In this document: positions 33,260 through 41,555 of the stretch, in pieces
Position numbering within the stretch: position 1 is the first letter of the stretch
Layout: each line of letters opens with the position of its first letter
Assembly: GCF_001314995.1 (NCBI RefSeq)
Contig: NZ_CP012938.1
Coordinates: 6,076,001 to 6,140,000, forward strand
Length of the DNA: 64,000 nucleotides
Direction: 5' to 3'
Origin: Bacteroides ovatus
GTDB taxonomy: Bacteria; Bacteroidota; Bacteroidia; Bacteroidales; Bacteroidaceae
Notes under the pieces: model-generated
What the model was told of the DNA's origin: nothing
The model's database searches: none
The model's input: the letters and a program-made list of their open reading frames with translations, nothing else
Translations under genes and position numbers: made by a program

Positions 33260-33628
33260 ATGAAGAAAAGAATTTTTTATATAATCAGCTTTCTGGTGAT
33301 CTTCTGTATTGAGGTGTTGATAGCTTTGTATGTGCGCGACCGTTTCATACGTCCCTATGTCGGAGATATGCTGGTTGTAGTGCTGGTATATAGCTTTGTA
33401 CGTATCTTTCTACCGACGGGGATTCCGCGGATGCCGTTTTATGTCTTTCTTTTTGCCTGTTTTGTAGAAGTCTTGCAATACTTCCAGCTGGTGGAAACAT
33501 TGGGTGTCACGAACCGCGTAGCCCGAATTGTGCTGGGTTCTACGTTCGATTGGGGAGATATTGCCTGCTATGCTGTGGGATGCGTTTTCATTGTCTTATT
33601 CGAGCATTTCGTCCGGCGTAGATCGTAG
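33260..33628 (+). CDS. DUF2809-type small membrane protein
   Basis: About 122 residues from MKKRIFYIISFLVIFCIEVL; the ORF opens nine codons earlier at 33233. Four hydrophobic segments, YVGDMLVVVLVYSFVRIFLP and LGSTFDWGDIACYAVGC match DUF2809 proteins. Function unknown. A degenerate -7 box (TATATTCG, 33213-33220) precedes it. It converges with the K+ channel gene, leaving only five bases between stops. Confidence 0.8.
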   Translation: MKKRIFYIISFLVIFCIEVLIALYVRDRFIRPYVGDMLVVVLVYSFVRIFLPTGIPRMPFYVFLFACFVEVLQYFQLVETLGVTNRVARIVLGSTFDWGDIACYAVGCVFIVLFEHFVRRRS

Positions 33629-33633
33629 AGGAT

Positions 33634-34503
33634 TTATTTCTCTTCCGCTTTGGTTTCGGATGGGTCCAGGCTGTGGCCGCAATATTTGCAAAACTCTGCA
33701 TTATCTTCGTGTCCGGAGCGATGGCAGTTGGGACATTCTTTGTCTCTCCTGCGTTTATACTCTTTCATCATGGAGGCAGATACGATACCTGTGGGTACGG
33801 CAATAATCGTGTAACCGATCAGCATGACACAGGCGGAAAGGAATTTTCCGAGGCCGGTGGCGGGAGTAATATCTCCATAACCTACGGTAGTCATGGTGAC
33901 GATAGCCCAATAGATGCTGTTCGGGATATTGTTGAACTGGGAGTTGGGTTGCGTTCCTTCAATCATATACATTAGCGTTCCGATGGAAGTCACCAGAATG
34001 ACGACAAACAAGAAGAACACTGCAATCTTCTTACTACTTTCACGCAAGGCAGTGAGCAGCCGTTCCCCCTCATTCAGAAAGTTGAAAAGCTTGAAGACGC
34101 GGAACACACGTATCAGGCGGAAGGCACGAATGATGAGTAGATAGCGGGCGCCCGGGAAGAGCAGACCGATGTAAAGAGGCAACGTGGCCAGTAAGTCTAC
34201 GATACCGAAAAAGCTGAATATGTATTTCCGGGGACGGGGTGAACAGTAGATCCTCGTCAGGTATTCGAAAGTAAAGAAGCCGGTGAAAAGGAATTCCATA
34301 ATGACGAACGGAGTCGTCAGATAGGTGGGAAGTCCTTTCAGGCTTTCGATGATGACGAGCAATACGCTGACCAGAATACAGGCGATAAGAATTACGTCGA
34401 ACAATTTCCCGGCAGGGGTGTCCGATTCGAAGATGATGACGTATAACTTTCGTTTCAGTTTCTCGTCATGCAAAAAACGATGGATTCTTTCTTTCAGTTT
34501 CAT
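33634..34503 (-). CDS. Six-segment voltage-gated-type K+ channel with zinc ribbon tail
   Basis: 289 residues. Six membrane segments include an Arg-rich S4 (IIRAFRLIRVFRVFKLF near residue 130), and the pore reads TMTTVGYGDITP, the K+ selectivity filter. The C-terminus is a four-Cys zinc ribbon (CPNCHRSGHEDNAEFCKYCG), an uncommon addition to a KvAP/Kch-like channel. It would pass K+ across the inner membrane. TrkH, a K+ uptake protein, is encoded 5 kb downstream in a separate unit. Confidence 0.9.
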   Translation of the reverse strand: MKLKERIHRFLHDEKLKRKLYVIIFESDTPAGKLFDVILIACILVSVLLVIIESLKGLPTYLTTPFVIMEFLFTGFFTFEYLTRIYCSPRPRKYIFSFFGIVDLLATLPLYIGLLFPGARYLLIIRAFRLIRVFRVFKLFNFLNEGERLLTALRESSKKIAVFFLFVVILVTSIGTLMYMIEGTQPNSQFNNIPNSIYWAIVTMTTVGYGDITPATGLGKFLSACVMLIGYTIIAVPTGIVSASMMKEYKRRRDKECPNCHRSGHEDNAEFCKYCGHSLDPSETKAEEK

Positions 34504-34541
34504 ATCAATAGTGTTTGGTCGGAATTAAAGAAAAAGCCTTT

Positions 34542-35510
34542 TTAGTCGATGACCCACTGTTTATTGTAGGCAACGGTCTTTTGCGGGGTGTAATACATTC
34601 CCTCTTGTGTAGGAATATAGAGAATGTATGTCTTTCCGGTCTTGTTCTTCAATGAAGTGTCGCGCAGCCAGGGGTTGGCATCACGAAGTTGGGCATAGGT
34701 GATTCCCTGTGATTTTGCGTACTCGTTCAGATCGTCGATAGAAGTGTTGACGGTTACCTCTTTATAAGGAATAGGCGGATACAGATGTTCCCGTTTCAAG
34801 AGAAATCCGTAACGTTGCGGGTTGTTGAATATCTCTTTGGCTGCCAGCAGACGGAACATGTAGCGGGAAGTTTCCTCTACCAGCCATAAGTCCATGGCAT
34901 GACTTGCCAACTGCTTTTCAAGTTGGGAGGAGATGCGTCCCTGTCCGGCGTTATAGGCGGCGGAGACAGCCATCCAGTCGCCATATTTGGCATACGCCTG
35001 TTTGAAGTATTTGCAGGCGGCAACGGTTGCTTTTTCAATATGATAGCGTTCGTCTACGTTATCGTTCACTTCCAGCCCGAATTCGCGTCCGGTGGCAGGC
35101 ATAAATTGCCACAGGCCCGCTGCTCCTGCCGGAGAACGTGCGATGTTATTCAGATTGCTCTCGATGACCATCAGGTATTTGAAGTCATCAGGAATACCGT
35201 TTGCTTTCAGTATCGGTTCGATGATGGGGAAGTAACGGTTGGCACGCTTGATTAATAACATGGTGGTGGAGTGCATATAGGTGAAGGCCATCATCTCGCG
35301 GTCCATCCGTTCGCGGCGGTCATAGCGCCGGAGGTCGATCGTTTCCCCGTCGAAGGTGACCTGTGCGGGAACAGTAGGCGGAGTGACACAATAAGGCACT
35401 TCCGATTTGGCGGAATGTTGTTCGTTCACTTGGCTGCTGCCTGTCAATATTGGGATGGAAGCACCGATACAAAATACTAATATAAGTGTAAGAATATAGT
35501 TGATTTTCAT
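34542..35510 (-). CDS. Lytic murein transglycosylase (MltD/SLT type)
   Basis: About 322 residues from MKINYILTLILVFCIGASIP (signal peptide; the ORF opens four codons earlier). The catalytic Glu lies in MVIESNLNNIARSPAGAAGL, followed by WQFMPATGREFGL and the late AAYNAGQGRI, all SLT-domain marks. Unlike MltD it has no LysM repeats; the C-terminal 80 residues are a short beta-rich region. It cleaves peptidoglycan in the periplasm. Confidence 0.9.
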   Translation of the reverse strand: MKINYILTLILVFCIGASIPILTGSSQVNEQHSAKSEVPYCVTPPTVPAQVTFDGETIDLRRYDRRERMDREMMAFTYMHSTTMLLIKRANRYFPIIEPILKANGIPDDFKYLMVIESNLNNIARSPAGAAGLWQFMPATGREFGLEVNDNVDERYHIEKATVAACKYFKQAYAKYGDWMAVSAAYNAGQGRISSQLEKQLASHAMDLWLVEETSRYMFRLLAAKEIFNNPQRYGFLLKREHLYPPIPYKEVTVNTSIDDLNEYAKSQGITYAQLRDANPWLRDTSLKNKTGKTYILYIPTQEGMYYTPQKTVAYNKQWVID

Positions 35511-35564
35511 TTGTCTTTTCATTTTATAACCTTTTTGGATGCTTCAATGTTTACGTCTATCTTG

Positions 35565-35572
35565 CAAAGATA
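35565..35572 (-). promoter_or_regulatory. -7 box for the transglycosylase gene
   Basis: TATCTTTG on the minus strand, about 55 bases before the ATG at 35510. Confidence 0.55.
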
Positions 35573-35653
35573 ACCTCATTTTGCTTTTTTCAAAGAACTT
35601 TTCTTGCATTTTATACGTTTTTCTAATAGAGTTAAAATAAACAACGAATCAAG

Positions 35654-36967
35654 ATGAATATAGCAATGACCGGAGCTACCGGATATATAGGTAAACATCT
35701 TTCTAATTATCTTACAGAAAAGGGCGGACATCGGATCATTCCTCTAGGAAGGTCGATGTTTCGCGAAGGTATGTCCGGTTATTTGATTCAGACACTGACC
35801 CATTGTGATGTTGTCATCAATCTGGCAGGTGCACCTATCAATAAACGTTGGACACCGGAATATAAACAGGAGCTTTTCAACAGTCGTATTGTTGTAACCA
35901 ATCGTATTATCCGCGCTTTGAACGCAGTCAAAACGAAACCGAAACTGATGATTTCGGCTTCTGCTGTAGGTTATTATCCTTCGGAAGCGGAGGTGGACGA
36001 ATATACCCGTACCCGTGGAGAAGGTTTTCTGTCCGATCTTTGCTATGCGTGGGAAAAAGAGGCGAAACACTGTCCCGAACCTACAAGGCTCGTTATTACA
36101 CGCTTCGGCGTAGTGCTTTCTCCGGACGGGGGAGCGATGCAGCAGATGCTTCGCCCTTTGCAAGCCACCAAGATAGCCACCGCCATCGGTCCCGGTACAC
36201 AGGTTTTTCCGTGGATATCGATACGGGATCTTTGCCGTGCAATGGAGTTCTTTATCACTCACGAAGAGACACATGGGGTATATAACCTGGTTGCTCCGCA
36301 GCAGATCTCGCAATATGCTTTCACCCGTGCGATGGGAAAGGCTTATCGGGCATGGACAACGATGGTAGCTCCGCAACGAATTTTCCGTATCTTATATGGT
36401 GAAGCGGCATCTTTCCTGACTGCTGGCCAGAGAGTTCGCTCAACGCGTCTGACGGAGGCGGGATTTCATTTCTCCATTCCCAATGTCGGACGTCTTTTCA
36501 GAGGTACGGACCATAGTACGGTTACCTCTCTCGATTTGCACCGGTATATGGGACTTTGGTATGAAATAGCCCGCTACGAGAATCGTTTTGAATACGGACT
36601 TGTAGACGTCACGGCTACTTACACGCTCCGTCCCGACGGCATGATTCGTGTGGAGAACCGGGGATGCAAACGTAATTCTCCTTACGACATCTGCAAGACT
36701 GCCAACGGACACGCCAAAATACCCGATCCCACACAGCCGGGCAAACTGAAAGTGTCTTTCTTCCTTAGTTTCTATTCTGATTATTATGTCTTGGAACTGG
36801 ATGAAGAGAATTACAATTATGCCCTGGTAGGCAGCAGTACTGATAAATATCTCTGGATACTAAGCCGTACACCCCAACTGCCGGAAGAAATCAAGAAGAA
36901 ACTCGTCACCGCTGCCGAACGTCGTGGATACGATACGAGCCAGTTGAAGTGGATCGAGCAACTCTGA
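35654..36967 (+). CDS. Fusion of a TIGR01777-type epimerase and a lipocalin
   Basis: 437 residues in two parts. Residues 1-285 are an SDR-like TIGR01777 epimerase with the NAD(P) motif MTGATGYIGKHL and VINLAGAPINKRW. Residues 295-437 are a Blc-type lipocalin: LDLHRYMGLWYEIARYENRF (the GxWYEIAR motif), then KVSFFLSFYSDYYVLELD and KYLWILSRTPQLP. There is no signal peptide, so the lipocalin stays in the cytoplasm, unlike the usual outer-membrane Blc. The epimerase C-terminal DUF1731 block seems short. The joint reading frame has no sign of frameshift. Confidence 0.85.
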   Translation: MNIAMTGATGYIGKHLSNYLTEKGGHRIIPLGRSMFREGMSGYLIQTLTHCDVVINLAGAPINKRWTPEYKQELFNSRIVVTNRIIRALNAVKTKPKLMISASAVGYYPSEAEVDEYTRTRGEGFLSDLCYAWEKEAKHCPEPTRLVITRFGVVLSPDGGAMQQMLRPLQATKIATAIGPGTQVFPWISIRDLCRAMEFFITHEETHGVYNLVAPQQISQYAFTRAMGKAYRAWTTMVAPQRIFRILYGEAASFLTAGQRVRSTRLTEAGFHFSIPNVGRLFRGTDHSTVTSLDLHRYMGLWYEIARYENRFEYGLVDVTATYTLRPDGMIRVENRGCKRNSPYDICKTANGHAKIPDPTQPGKLKVSFFLSFYSDYYVLELDEENYNYALVGSSTDKYLWILSRTPQLPEEIKKKLVTAAERRGYDTSQLKWIEQL

Positions 36968-37079
36968 TCGCAGGCATATACATATATCAGTTTATGCAAT
37001 CCGCACCTAATAAATAATATAAGATTGTTTAGCGAAAGTATTTAACGGACGATAAACCAACTTTAAAACAACAGAAATT

Positions 37080-37346
37080 ATGGATTACGAAATTATTCAT
37101 CAGCCCGAACAAAAATTGTTCAAGACAGAAGTAGACGGTCGCACCGCCTTTGTACAATATCGCCTGATAGGTGATTCTCTTGATATTATCCACACAATTG
37201 TGCCACAACCCATTGAAGGGCGGGGGATTGCCGCTGCTTTGGTAAAAGCTGCTTACGCCTATGCATTAGCTAACGGGATGAAGCCGAAAGCAACATGCTC
37301 TTATGCAGTGAAGTGGTTGGAAAGACACCCGGAAATAAATGGTTAA
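37080..37346 (+). CDS. Small GNAT-like N-acetyltransferase (NATD1/YjdJ type)
   Basis: 88 residues. IVPQPIEGRGIAAALVKAAY carries the acetyl-CoA binding Q/RxxGxA motif, and CSYAVKWLERHPE matches the C-terminal CxxxxxFxxxHPE signature of the NATD1 family. It is a compact one-domain protein, complete for its family. Substrate unknown. It is probably monocistronic. Confidence 0.88.
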   Translation: MDYEIIHQPEQKLFKTEVDGRTAFVQYRLIGDSLDIIHTIVPQPIEGRGIAAALVKAAYAYALANGMKPKATCSYAVKWLERHPEING

Positions 37347-37383
37347 ATACTCGCTTTTGATTCGTCGGAAAAGGAAATAATAT

Positions 37384-37391
37384 TATCTTTG
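37384..37391 (+). promoter_or_regulatory. -7 box for the vapD unit
   Basis: TATCTTTG, 13 bases before the ATG at 37405. It drives the two-gene toxin-like unit. Confidence 0.6.
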
Positions 37392-37404
37392 TAATTGGAA
37401 ATCA

Positions 37405-37623
37405 ATGAAGAAAAATAGTGTTATGATAAAAGAAGGTGAAAAGGTAAAAGTGGATCCTAGGTTAACGGGACTCGATGAATGGATAGAGGGTACAGTAATT
37501 GATATTGAACATAATCCGTTCAAAGGCTTAGTTATAGCGATTCGTGATAAATTTAACCGTATTTTCTTTGGTGAGCAGAAATATTTTATTCCTGTAAATG
37601 AGGATAATGTATGTATGCAATAG
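37405..37623 (+). CDS. Small SH3-like protein upstream of vapD, candidate antitoxin
   Basis: 72 residues, MKKNSVMIKEGEKVKVDPRL; a Met six codons in (37423) is an alternative start. KVDPRLTGLDEWIEGTVIDI followed by NPFKGLVIAIRD reads as a small beta barrel. No established family is recognised. It overlaps the start of vapD by 13 bases in a different frame, so translation is coupled, the arrangement expected for an antitoxin. The antitoxin role is inferred from position alone. Confidence 0.7.
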   Translation: MKKNSVMIKEGEKVKVDPRLTGLDEWIEGTVIDIEHNPFKGLVIAIRDKFNRIFFGEQKYFIPVNEDNVCMQ

Positions 37624-37895
37624 CCTTTGATATGGTCATTACAGACCTACGTGCCAATTATGGAGAGCCTTATAACAATGCCTATTTTGAAATAAATAAA
37701 GTGTTGCGTCAGTATGAGTTTTATAATACGCAGGGTAGTGTATATTTAACAGAGAAAACTGATATGGCAAATCTTTTTCGTGCAATTGACGCATTGAAAC
37801 GTATTCCTTGGTTTCAGGCGTCAGTTCGTGATCTTCGTGCGTTTCGTGTAGAAGACTGGTCGAACTTTACGGATTTTATAAAAGAAAATAAATAG
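37611..37895 (+). CDS. vapD: VapD-family endoribonuclease (toxin)
   Basis: 94 residues of a ferredoxin-like, Cas2-related fold: MYAIAFDMVITDLRANYG, YEFYNTQGSVYLTEKTDMAN and RDLRAFRVEDWSNFTDFIKE are the family hallmarks. VapD proteins of Helicobacter and Haemophilus cleave RNA, with a catalytic Asp near the start (here D7 in FDMVITD). The gene starts inside the preceding small gene. A strong terminator closes the unit, so the pair is a stand-alone toxin-antitoxin candidate. Confidence 0.88.
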   Translation: MYAIAFDMVITDLRANYGEPYNNAYFEINKVLRQYEFYNTQGSVYLTEKTDMANLFRAIDALKRIPWFQASVRDLRAFRVEDWSNFTDFIKENK

Positions 37896-37898
37896 ATA

Positions 37899-37942
37899 AG
37901 CTTTCAGGTATGAATATGTATTCATGCCTGAAAGCTCCTTTT
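37899..37942 (+). terminator. Intrinsic terminator after vapD
   Basis: AGCTTTCAGG (37899-37908) and CCTGAAAGCT (37927-37936) pair perfectly and the inner TATGAATA/TATTCAT extends the stem; CCTTTTATTT follows. Confidence 0.85.
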
Positions 37943-37951
37943 ATTTCTCAA

Positions 37952-38221
37952 TTACTGTTTCCACCTCTTCAACTGTGGAAAGTACTCCTTCATCGTTTTC
38001 CGTGCTTCCTCCACTGTGTATTTCACTTCCGAGTCTTTATTGAACTCATCCAGATAATTCAGATTAAGCTCGATCATCTCGTCCATGGTACACTCTTTCG
38101 TGAAATGTCCGTCCGCATAGCAATAGTGGCAATAATCTTCGTTCTTGCTACCGTCCGCTTCTTTTCCAAAAGTTGAGTCGTCTATCGGCATACCGCAACT
38201 TTGACAAAATTTTTGTTCCAT
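37952..38221 (-). CDS. Zinc ribbon protein (PF12674 type)
   Basis: 89 residues, MEQKFCQSCGMPIDDSTFGK. CQSCGMPI and DYCHYCYADGHF supply four Cys for one zinc ion, followed by the helical MDEMIELNLNYLDEFNKD region of the family. Its function is not established. It converges with the vapD unit across the terminator. Confidence 0.88.
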   Translation of the reverse strand: MEQKFCQSCGMPIDDSTFGKEADGSKNEDYCHYCYADGHFTKECTMDEMIELNLNYLDEFNKDSEVKYTVEEARKTMKEYFPQLKRWKQ

Positions 38222-38339
38222 CTTTTTTTGTTAGATTATAAGTTTATGTTACAAGACAAATGTAAGTAGAAATATTGGAAAAGAAGTAATCCGGTCTTGC
38301 TATTTATTCATTTATTTCTTTCCTGGTTTACTTTTGGTG

Positions 38340-39071
38340 TTAATTGGTTTTCACGGGCAGCCGTTTCCACATCCAACGGGGAATCATTTTCCAGAAAAAG
38401 ACCAGTATCCGGTAGCGCCAGTCGATCACTACTATCCGTTGTTTCCGCTCCAGTGACCAGGCGATGTGACGTCCCACTTTTGCTGCATCCATCAATAGCG
38501 GATAATGTTTCCCGTCGTTGAGCAAGTCGGTGGCAACAAATCCGGGACGGATATCAGTAAAACGGATATTCAGTTTTTGTAAATATGAAAGTTGTTCGAG
38601 AGCATCTATGTAAGTGTTCTGGAAGCGTTTGGTGGCAGAGTAGGCAGGAGCCACTCCAAGTCCTTTCGTTCCCGCGATGGAGCTGATGACTGCCAAGTGG
38701 CCGCCTCCGCTTTTCCTGAAATAGATGAAAGCGGTATCCACCATGCGGATAAATCCCTCTACATTGGTGTATGCTGTGTTCAGCTCCACCTCCATGTTCA
38801 GATTCGTATTCTGGAAACCGATGCCCGAGCTAAGAAGAAACAAATCCATGCCGCCCACCTTGTCGATGAGCATATTCAATTTCTCGCCTGCATCTTCCTG
38901 GGTTACGTCCAACGCTTGAATTTGAATCTGATCCGGTGCTGCCCGTTGCAGGTTTTCGAGAGCGGATTGCCGTCTGCCGGCTACTCCGATTTGCCATCCA
39001 TCCAGTAACAGACATTTTGCAACTTCTTGCCCGATGCCGGAGGTAGCGCCAATGATAATGGCTTTTTTCAT
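38340..39071 (-). CDS. Short-chain dehydrogenase/reductase
   Basis: 243 residues. IIGATSGIGQEVAKCL is the NAD(P) glycine motif, and ISSIAGTKGLGVAPAYSATK has the catalytic Ser and YxxxK. A hydrophobic C-terminus (ILVFFWKMIPRWMW) suggests membrane contact. Substrate unknown. It lies 19 bases after the YgbA-like gene on the same strand and is probably co-transcribed with it. Confidence 0.9.
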   Translation of the reverse strand: MKKAIIIGATSGIGQEVAKCLLLDGWQIGVAGRRQSALENLQRAAPDQIQIQALDVTQEDAGEKLNMLIDKVGGMDLFLLSSGIGFQNTNLNMEVELNTAYTNVEGFIRMVDTAFIYFRKSGGGHLAVISSIAGTKGLGVAPAYSATKRFQNTYIDALEQLSYLQKLNIRFTDIRPGFVATDLLNDGKHYPLLMDAAKVGRHIAWSLERKQRIVVIDWRYRILVFFWKMIPRWMWKRLPVKTN

Positions 39072-39090
39072 TACTGATTTTTTTAGTAAG

Positions 39091-39387
39091 TTATAGGTTC
39101 AATAAATGTCGTATGGCCTGCCAGGGTGCATAAAGCAACATCCTCGGTCCGGAGAAACGCATCACCTGTCGCATTCGTTCGCGCATGACGGGCTTGTAAC
39201 AATGTACGGTGCATTTCTTGCATGCACTCTTCTTCTCTCCAAACGGACAATGGTCGAGACGGGCGTGGGCATAGCGGAGCAACTCTTCACAGTCGGCACA
39301 AAGAACTGTATTTTTTTCTTTTTTCCGGCAATAGAGGCGGATCATCAACTCTACCGTTTTCTTTTCGTGCGCAATGCGTGATGCTTT
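39091..39387 (-). CDS. YgbA-type protein (nitrous oxide-stimulated promoter family)
   Basis: 98 residues from MKASRIAHEKKTVELMIRLY. The ORF opens 11 codons upstream, but a -7 box at 39425-39418 overlaps that region. It carries the family Cys pattern: LCADCEELLRYAHARLDHC, then KSACKKCTVHCYKP. E. coli YgbA is induced by nitric oxide and helps recovery from nitrosative stress; that function is not shown here. The SDR gene follows. Confidence 0.88.
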   Translation of the reverse strand, partial: KASRIAHEKKTVELMIRLYCRKKEKNTVLCADCEELLRYAHARLDHCPFGEKKSACKKCTVHCYKPVMRERMRQVMRFSGPRMLLYAPWQAIRHLLNL

Positions 39388-39417
39388 CATCTCTTTCTTT
39401 TTTACACTTTGGAGTGA

Positions 39418-39425
39418 CAAAGATA
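39418..39425 (-). promoter_or_regulatory. -7 box for the YgbA-like/SDR unit
   Basis: TATCTTTG on the minus strand, 30 bases before the ATG at 39387. It decides the start of the YgbA-like gene. Confidence 0.6.
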
Positions 39426-39497
39426 GCGAAGATTATGCAGAAATGCAGGCGTATTCTGTTAAAATACACCTTCTTCTTTTTTCTATTTTGAAAAGTA

Positions 39498-39595
39498 CCC
39501 TTTCATTTTGGTAGGGTATTTAGAGATTGCTTTTTCAAAATGAAAAAAATATTGCATTGATTATAAGCGAATTATCAGAGTCCCTTTCATTTTGG
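39498..39595 (+). repeat. Repeated CCCTTTCATTTTGG motif upstream of trkH
   Basis: Identical 14-mers at 39498-39511 and 39582-39595, 84 bases apart, with an inverted core (CAAAATGAAA) at 39536-39545. The first copy is embedded in TACCCT/AGGGTA arms. They are candidate operators for the K+ transporter gene. Confidence 0.6.
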
Positions 39596-39640
39596 CATAC
39601 TCTTGGCTATGTGGGGAACATACAAAATAATTCATGAGTT

Positions 39641-41146
39641 ATGGAAGAGTACATTTCAGATAACAGTCTGTATATTCGGAGTAAGAATAATAGCATGATT
39701 AACCGGAAGATGATAGGGCGCGTGCTGGGTATGTTGCTATTTATCGAATTGGGGATGTTCTTACTTTGTGCCGGAGTGTCGGCTGGTTACGGGGAAAGTG
39801 ATTATAAATACTTTCTTTACACCTGTATCATCAATGCTGTGGTAGGCGGATTGTTACTGCTCTACGGACGGGGAGCGGAGAATAAGATGAGCCGGAGAGA
39901 CGGATATTGTGTGGTCACTCTTTCATGGGTGTTTTTTACCTTTTTCGGCATGCTTCCTTTTTATTTTAGCGGAAGTATTGATACGATAACCAATGCCTTT
40001 TTCGAAACCATGTCCGGGTTTACCACTACAGGAGCTACCATTCTCGATGATATTGAATCCCTTTCCCATGGTATGCTTTTCTGGCGAAGCCTGACGCAGT
40101 GGATCGGTGGTTTGGGGATTGTGTTTTTCACGATTGCCATTCTTCCTATCTTTACCACCGGAGGAGTGCAACTCTTCTCTGCTGAATCTACGGGAGTAAC
40201 GCACGACCGTACCCATCCGAAAATCAATGTCATGGCCAAGTGGTTGTGGACAATTTATCTGGTATTGACAGTTTCAGAAACTGTCTTATTGATGTTTGGG
40301 GGCATGAGCTTGTTTGATGCCATTTGCCAGTCGTTTGCCACTACTGCTACGGGCGGATATTCTACCAAGCAGAACAGTATATCTTACTGGAATTCTCCGT
40401 ATATAGAATATGTGGTGGCTATCTTTATGATTGTTTCCAGTATCAACTTCTCTTTGTTTCTGATGTGTTTGAAAGGAAAAGTCGGTCGTTTATTCAAAGA
40501 TGAAGAGCTGCACTGGTTCCTGGCGTCGGTGGGTATCTTGACTTTCCTTATCACATTGGCGCTCGTCTTTCAAAATCATTATGACTGGGAACTGGCTTTC
40601 CGGAAAGCATTATTCCAGGTGTCTACGGTGCATACTTCCTGCGGTTTTGCTACGGATGATTATAATATGTGGCCTCCTTTCACGTGGTTACTGTTGTTTA
40701 TTGCGATGCTTTCGGGAGGGTGTACGGGTTCTACCAGTGGAGGTATCAAGAATATGCGGTTGCTGATTGTGGCGCGTGCCATCCGGAATGAGTTCAAACA
40801 TCTGCTCCACCCGAATGCCGTGCTTCCCGTACGTATCAATAAGCAGACGGTGTCTTCTTCTATCGTAACTACCGTATTGATTTTCTTTGCTTTTTATCTG
40901 GTTCTAATCCTGATTGGGTGGACGGCTCTTTTGTTTTTGGGAGTTGGCTTTTCCGAGTCCGTCAGTACGGTTATTTCGAGTATAGGCAATGTCGGTCCGG
41001 GATTAGGTACTTGCGGACCTGCATATTCGTGGAATTCTTTACCTGATCTGGCAAAGTGGATACTTTCTTTTCTGATGCTGGTGGGACGTCTGGAATTGTT
41101 TAGTGTACTCCTGTTGTTTTATCCGGGATTCTGGAAGAATAGATAA
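39641..41146 (+). CDS. trkH: TrkH-family K+ uptake protein
   Basis: 501 residues; the membrane domain starts after about 25 residues, and Met19 (39695) is an alternative start. Four pore loops are visible: TTTGATIL, TTATGGYS, VHTSCGFAT and ISSIGNVGPGLGT, the selectivity-filter set of TrkH/KtrB. It transports K+ (with Na+ or H+) across the inner membrane. No trkA/ktrA regulator is adjacent. The 220-base upstream gap has a repeated motif that may be regulatory. Confidence 0.93.
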   Translation: MEEYISDNSLYIRSKNNSMINRKMIGRVLGMLLFIELGMFLLCAGVSAGYGESDYKYFLYTCIINAVVGGLLLLYGRGAENKMSRRDGYCVVTLSWVFFTFFGMLPFYFSGSIDTITNAFFETMSGFTTTGATILDDIESLSHGMLFWRSLTQWIGGLGIVFFTIAILPIFTTGGVQLFSAESTGVTHDRTHPKINVMAKWLWTIYLVLTVSETVLLMFGGMSLFDAICQSFATTATGGYSTKQNSISYWNSPYIEYVVAIFMIVSSINFSLFLMCLKGKVGRLFKDEELHWFLASVGILTFLITLALVFQNHYDWELAFRKALFQVSTVHTSCGFATDDYNMWPPFTWLLLFIAMLSGGCTGSTSGGIKNMRLLIVARAIRNEFKHLLHPNAVLPVRINKQTVSSSIVTTVLIFFAFYLVLILIGWTALLFLGVGFSESVSTVISSIGNVGPGLGTCGPAYSWNSLPDLAKWILSFLMLVGRLELFSVLLLFYPGFWKNR

Positions 41147-41212
41147 ATTGTAAATCATGAACGGGCTTCTGAAACATCGTTGGAAGAGTTTGTGGTTGAC
41201 GGAAACAATCTG

Positions 41213-41220
41213 TATCTTTG
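41213..41220 (+). promoter_or_regulatory. -7 box abutting the small cysteine-rich gene
   Basis: TATCTTTG followed by CGGC and ATG. The spacing is the same as at 3773-3780 on the other strand. The mRNA would be leaderless. Confidence 0.6.
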
Positions 41221-41224
41221 CGGC

Positions 41225-41431
41225 ATGAGAAAGTTATTGTGTCCGCAATGCAAGATTGCAGCTATGTATGTGAAGAATGAACAGGGTGACAGGCTGCTGG
41301 TTTATGTGCTCGAAGATGGTGAAGTCGTTCCCAAATATCCGGAAGATTCAATGGAGGGGTTCGATTTGACAGAAGTCTTCTGCCTGGGATGCTCGTGGCA
41401 TGGTTCACCTAAACGGTTGGTGAAACGATAG
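41225..41431 (+). CDS. Small protein with two Cys pairs
   Basis: 68 residues from MRKLLCPQCKIAAMYVKNEQ; the ORF is open 15 codons upstream, across the promoter. CPQC near the start and CLGCSW near residue 57 could form a zinc site. No named family is recognised. It is a stand-alone gene between trkH and a MATE transporter. Confidence 0.75.
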   Translation: MRKLLCPQCKIAAMYVKNEQGDRLLVYVLEDGEVVPKYPEDSMEGFDLTEVFCLGCSWHGSPKRLVKR

Positions 41432-41523
41432 ACCGGGGGCATTCATGCTCTCATTCTGATTTTTTTGATTTATGTCAACTAAAAGAGGAACGCAAATCGA
41501 GAACTAATTCATTGAATTTTCCG

Positions 41524-41531
41524 TATCTTTG
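41524..41531 (+). promoter_or_regulatory. -7 box for the MATE transporter
   Basis: TATCTTTG, 25 bases before the ATG at 41556. It overlaps the longer ORF start at 41529, which is therefore not used. Confidence 0.6.
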
Positions 41532-41555
41532 CGTCCGATTTTAGAACATAGACGT

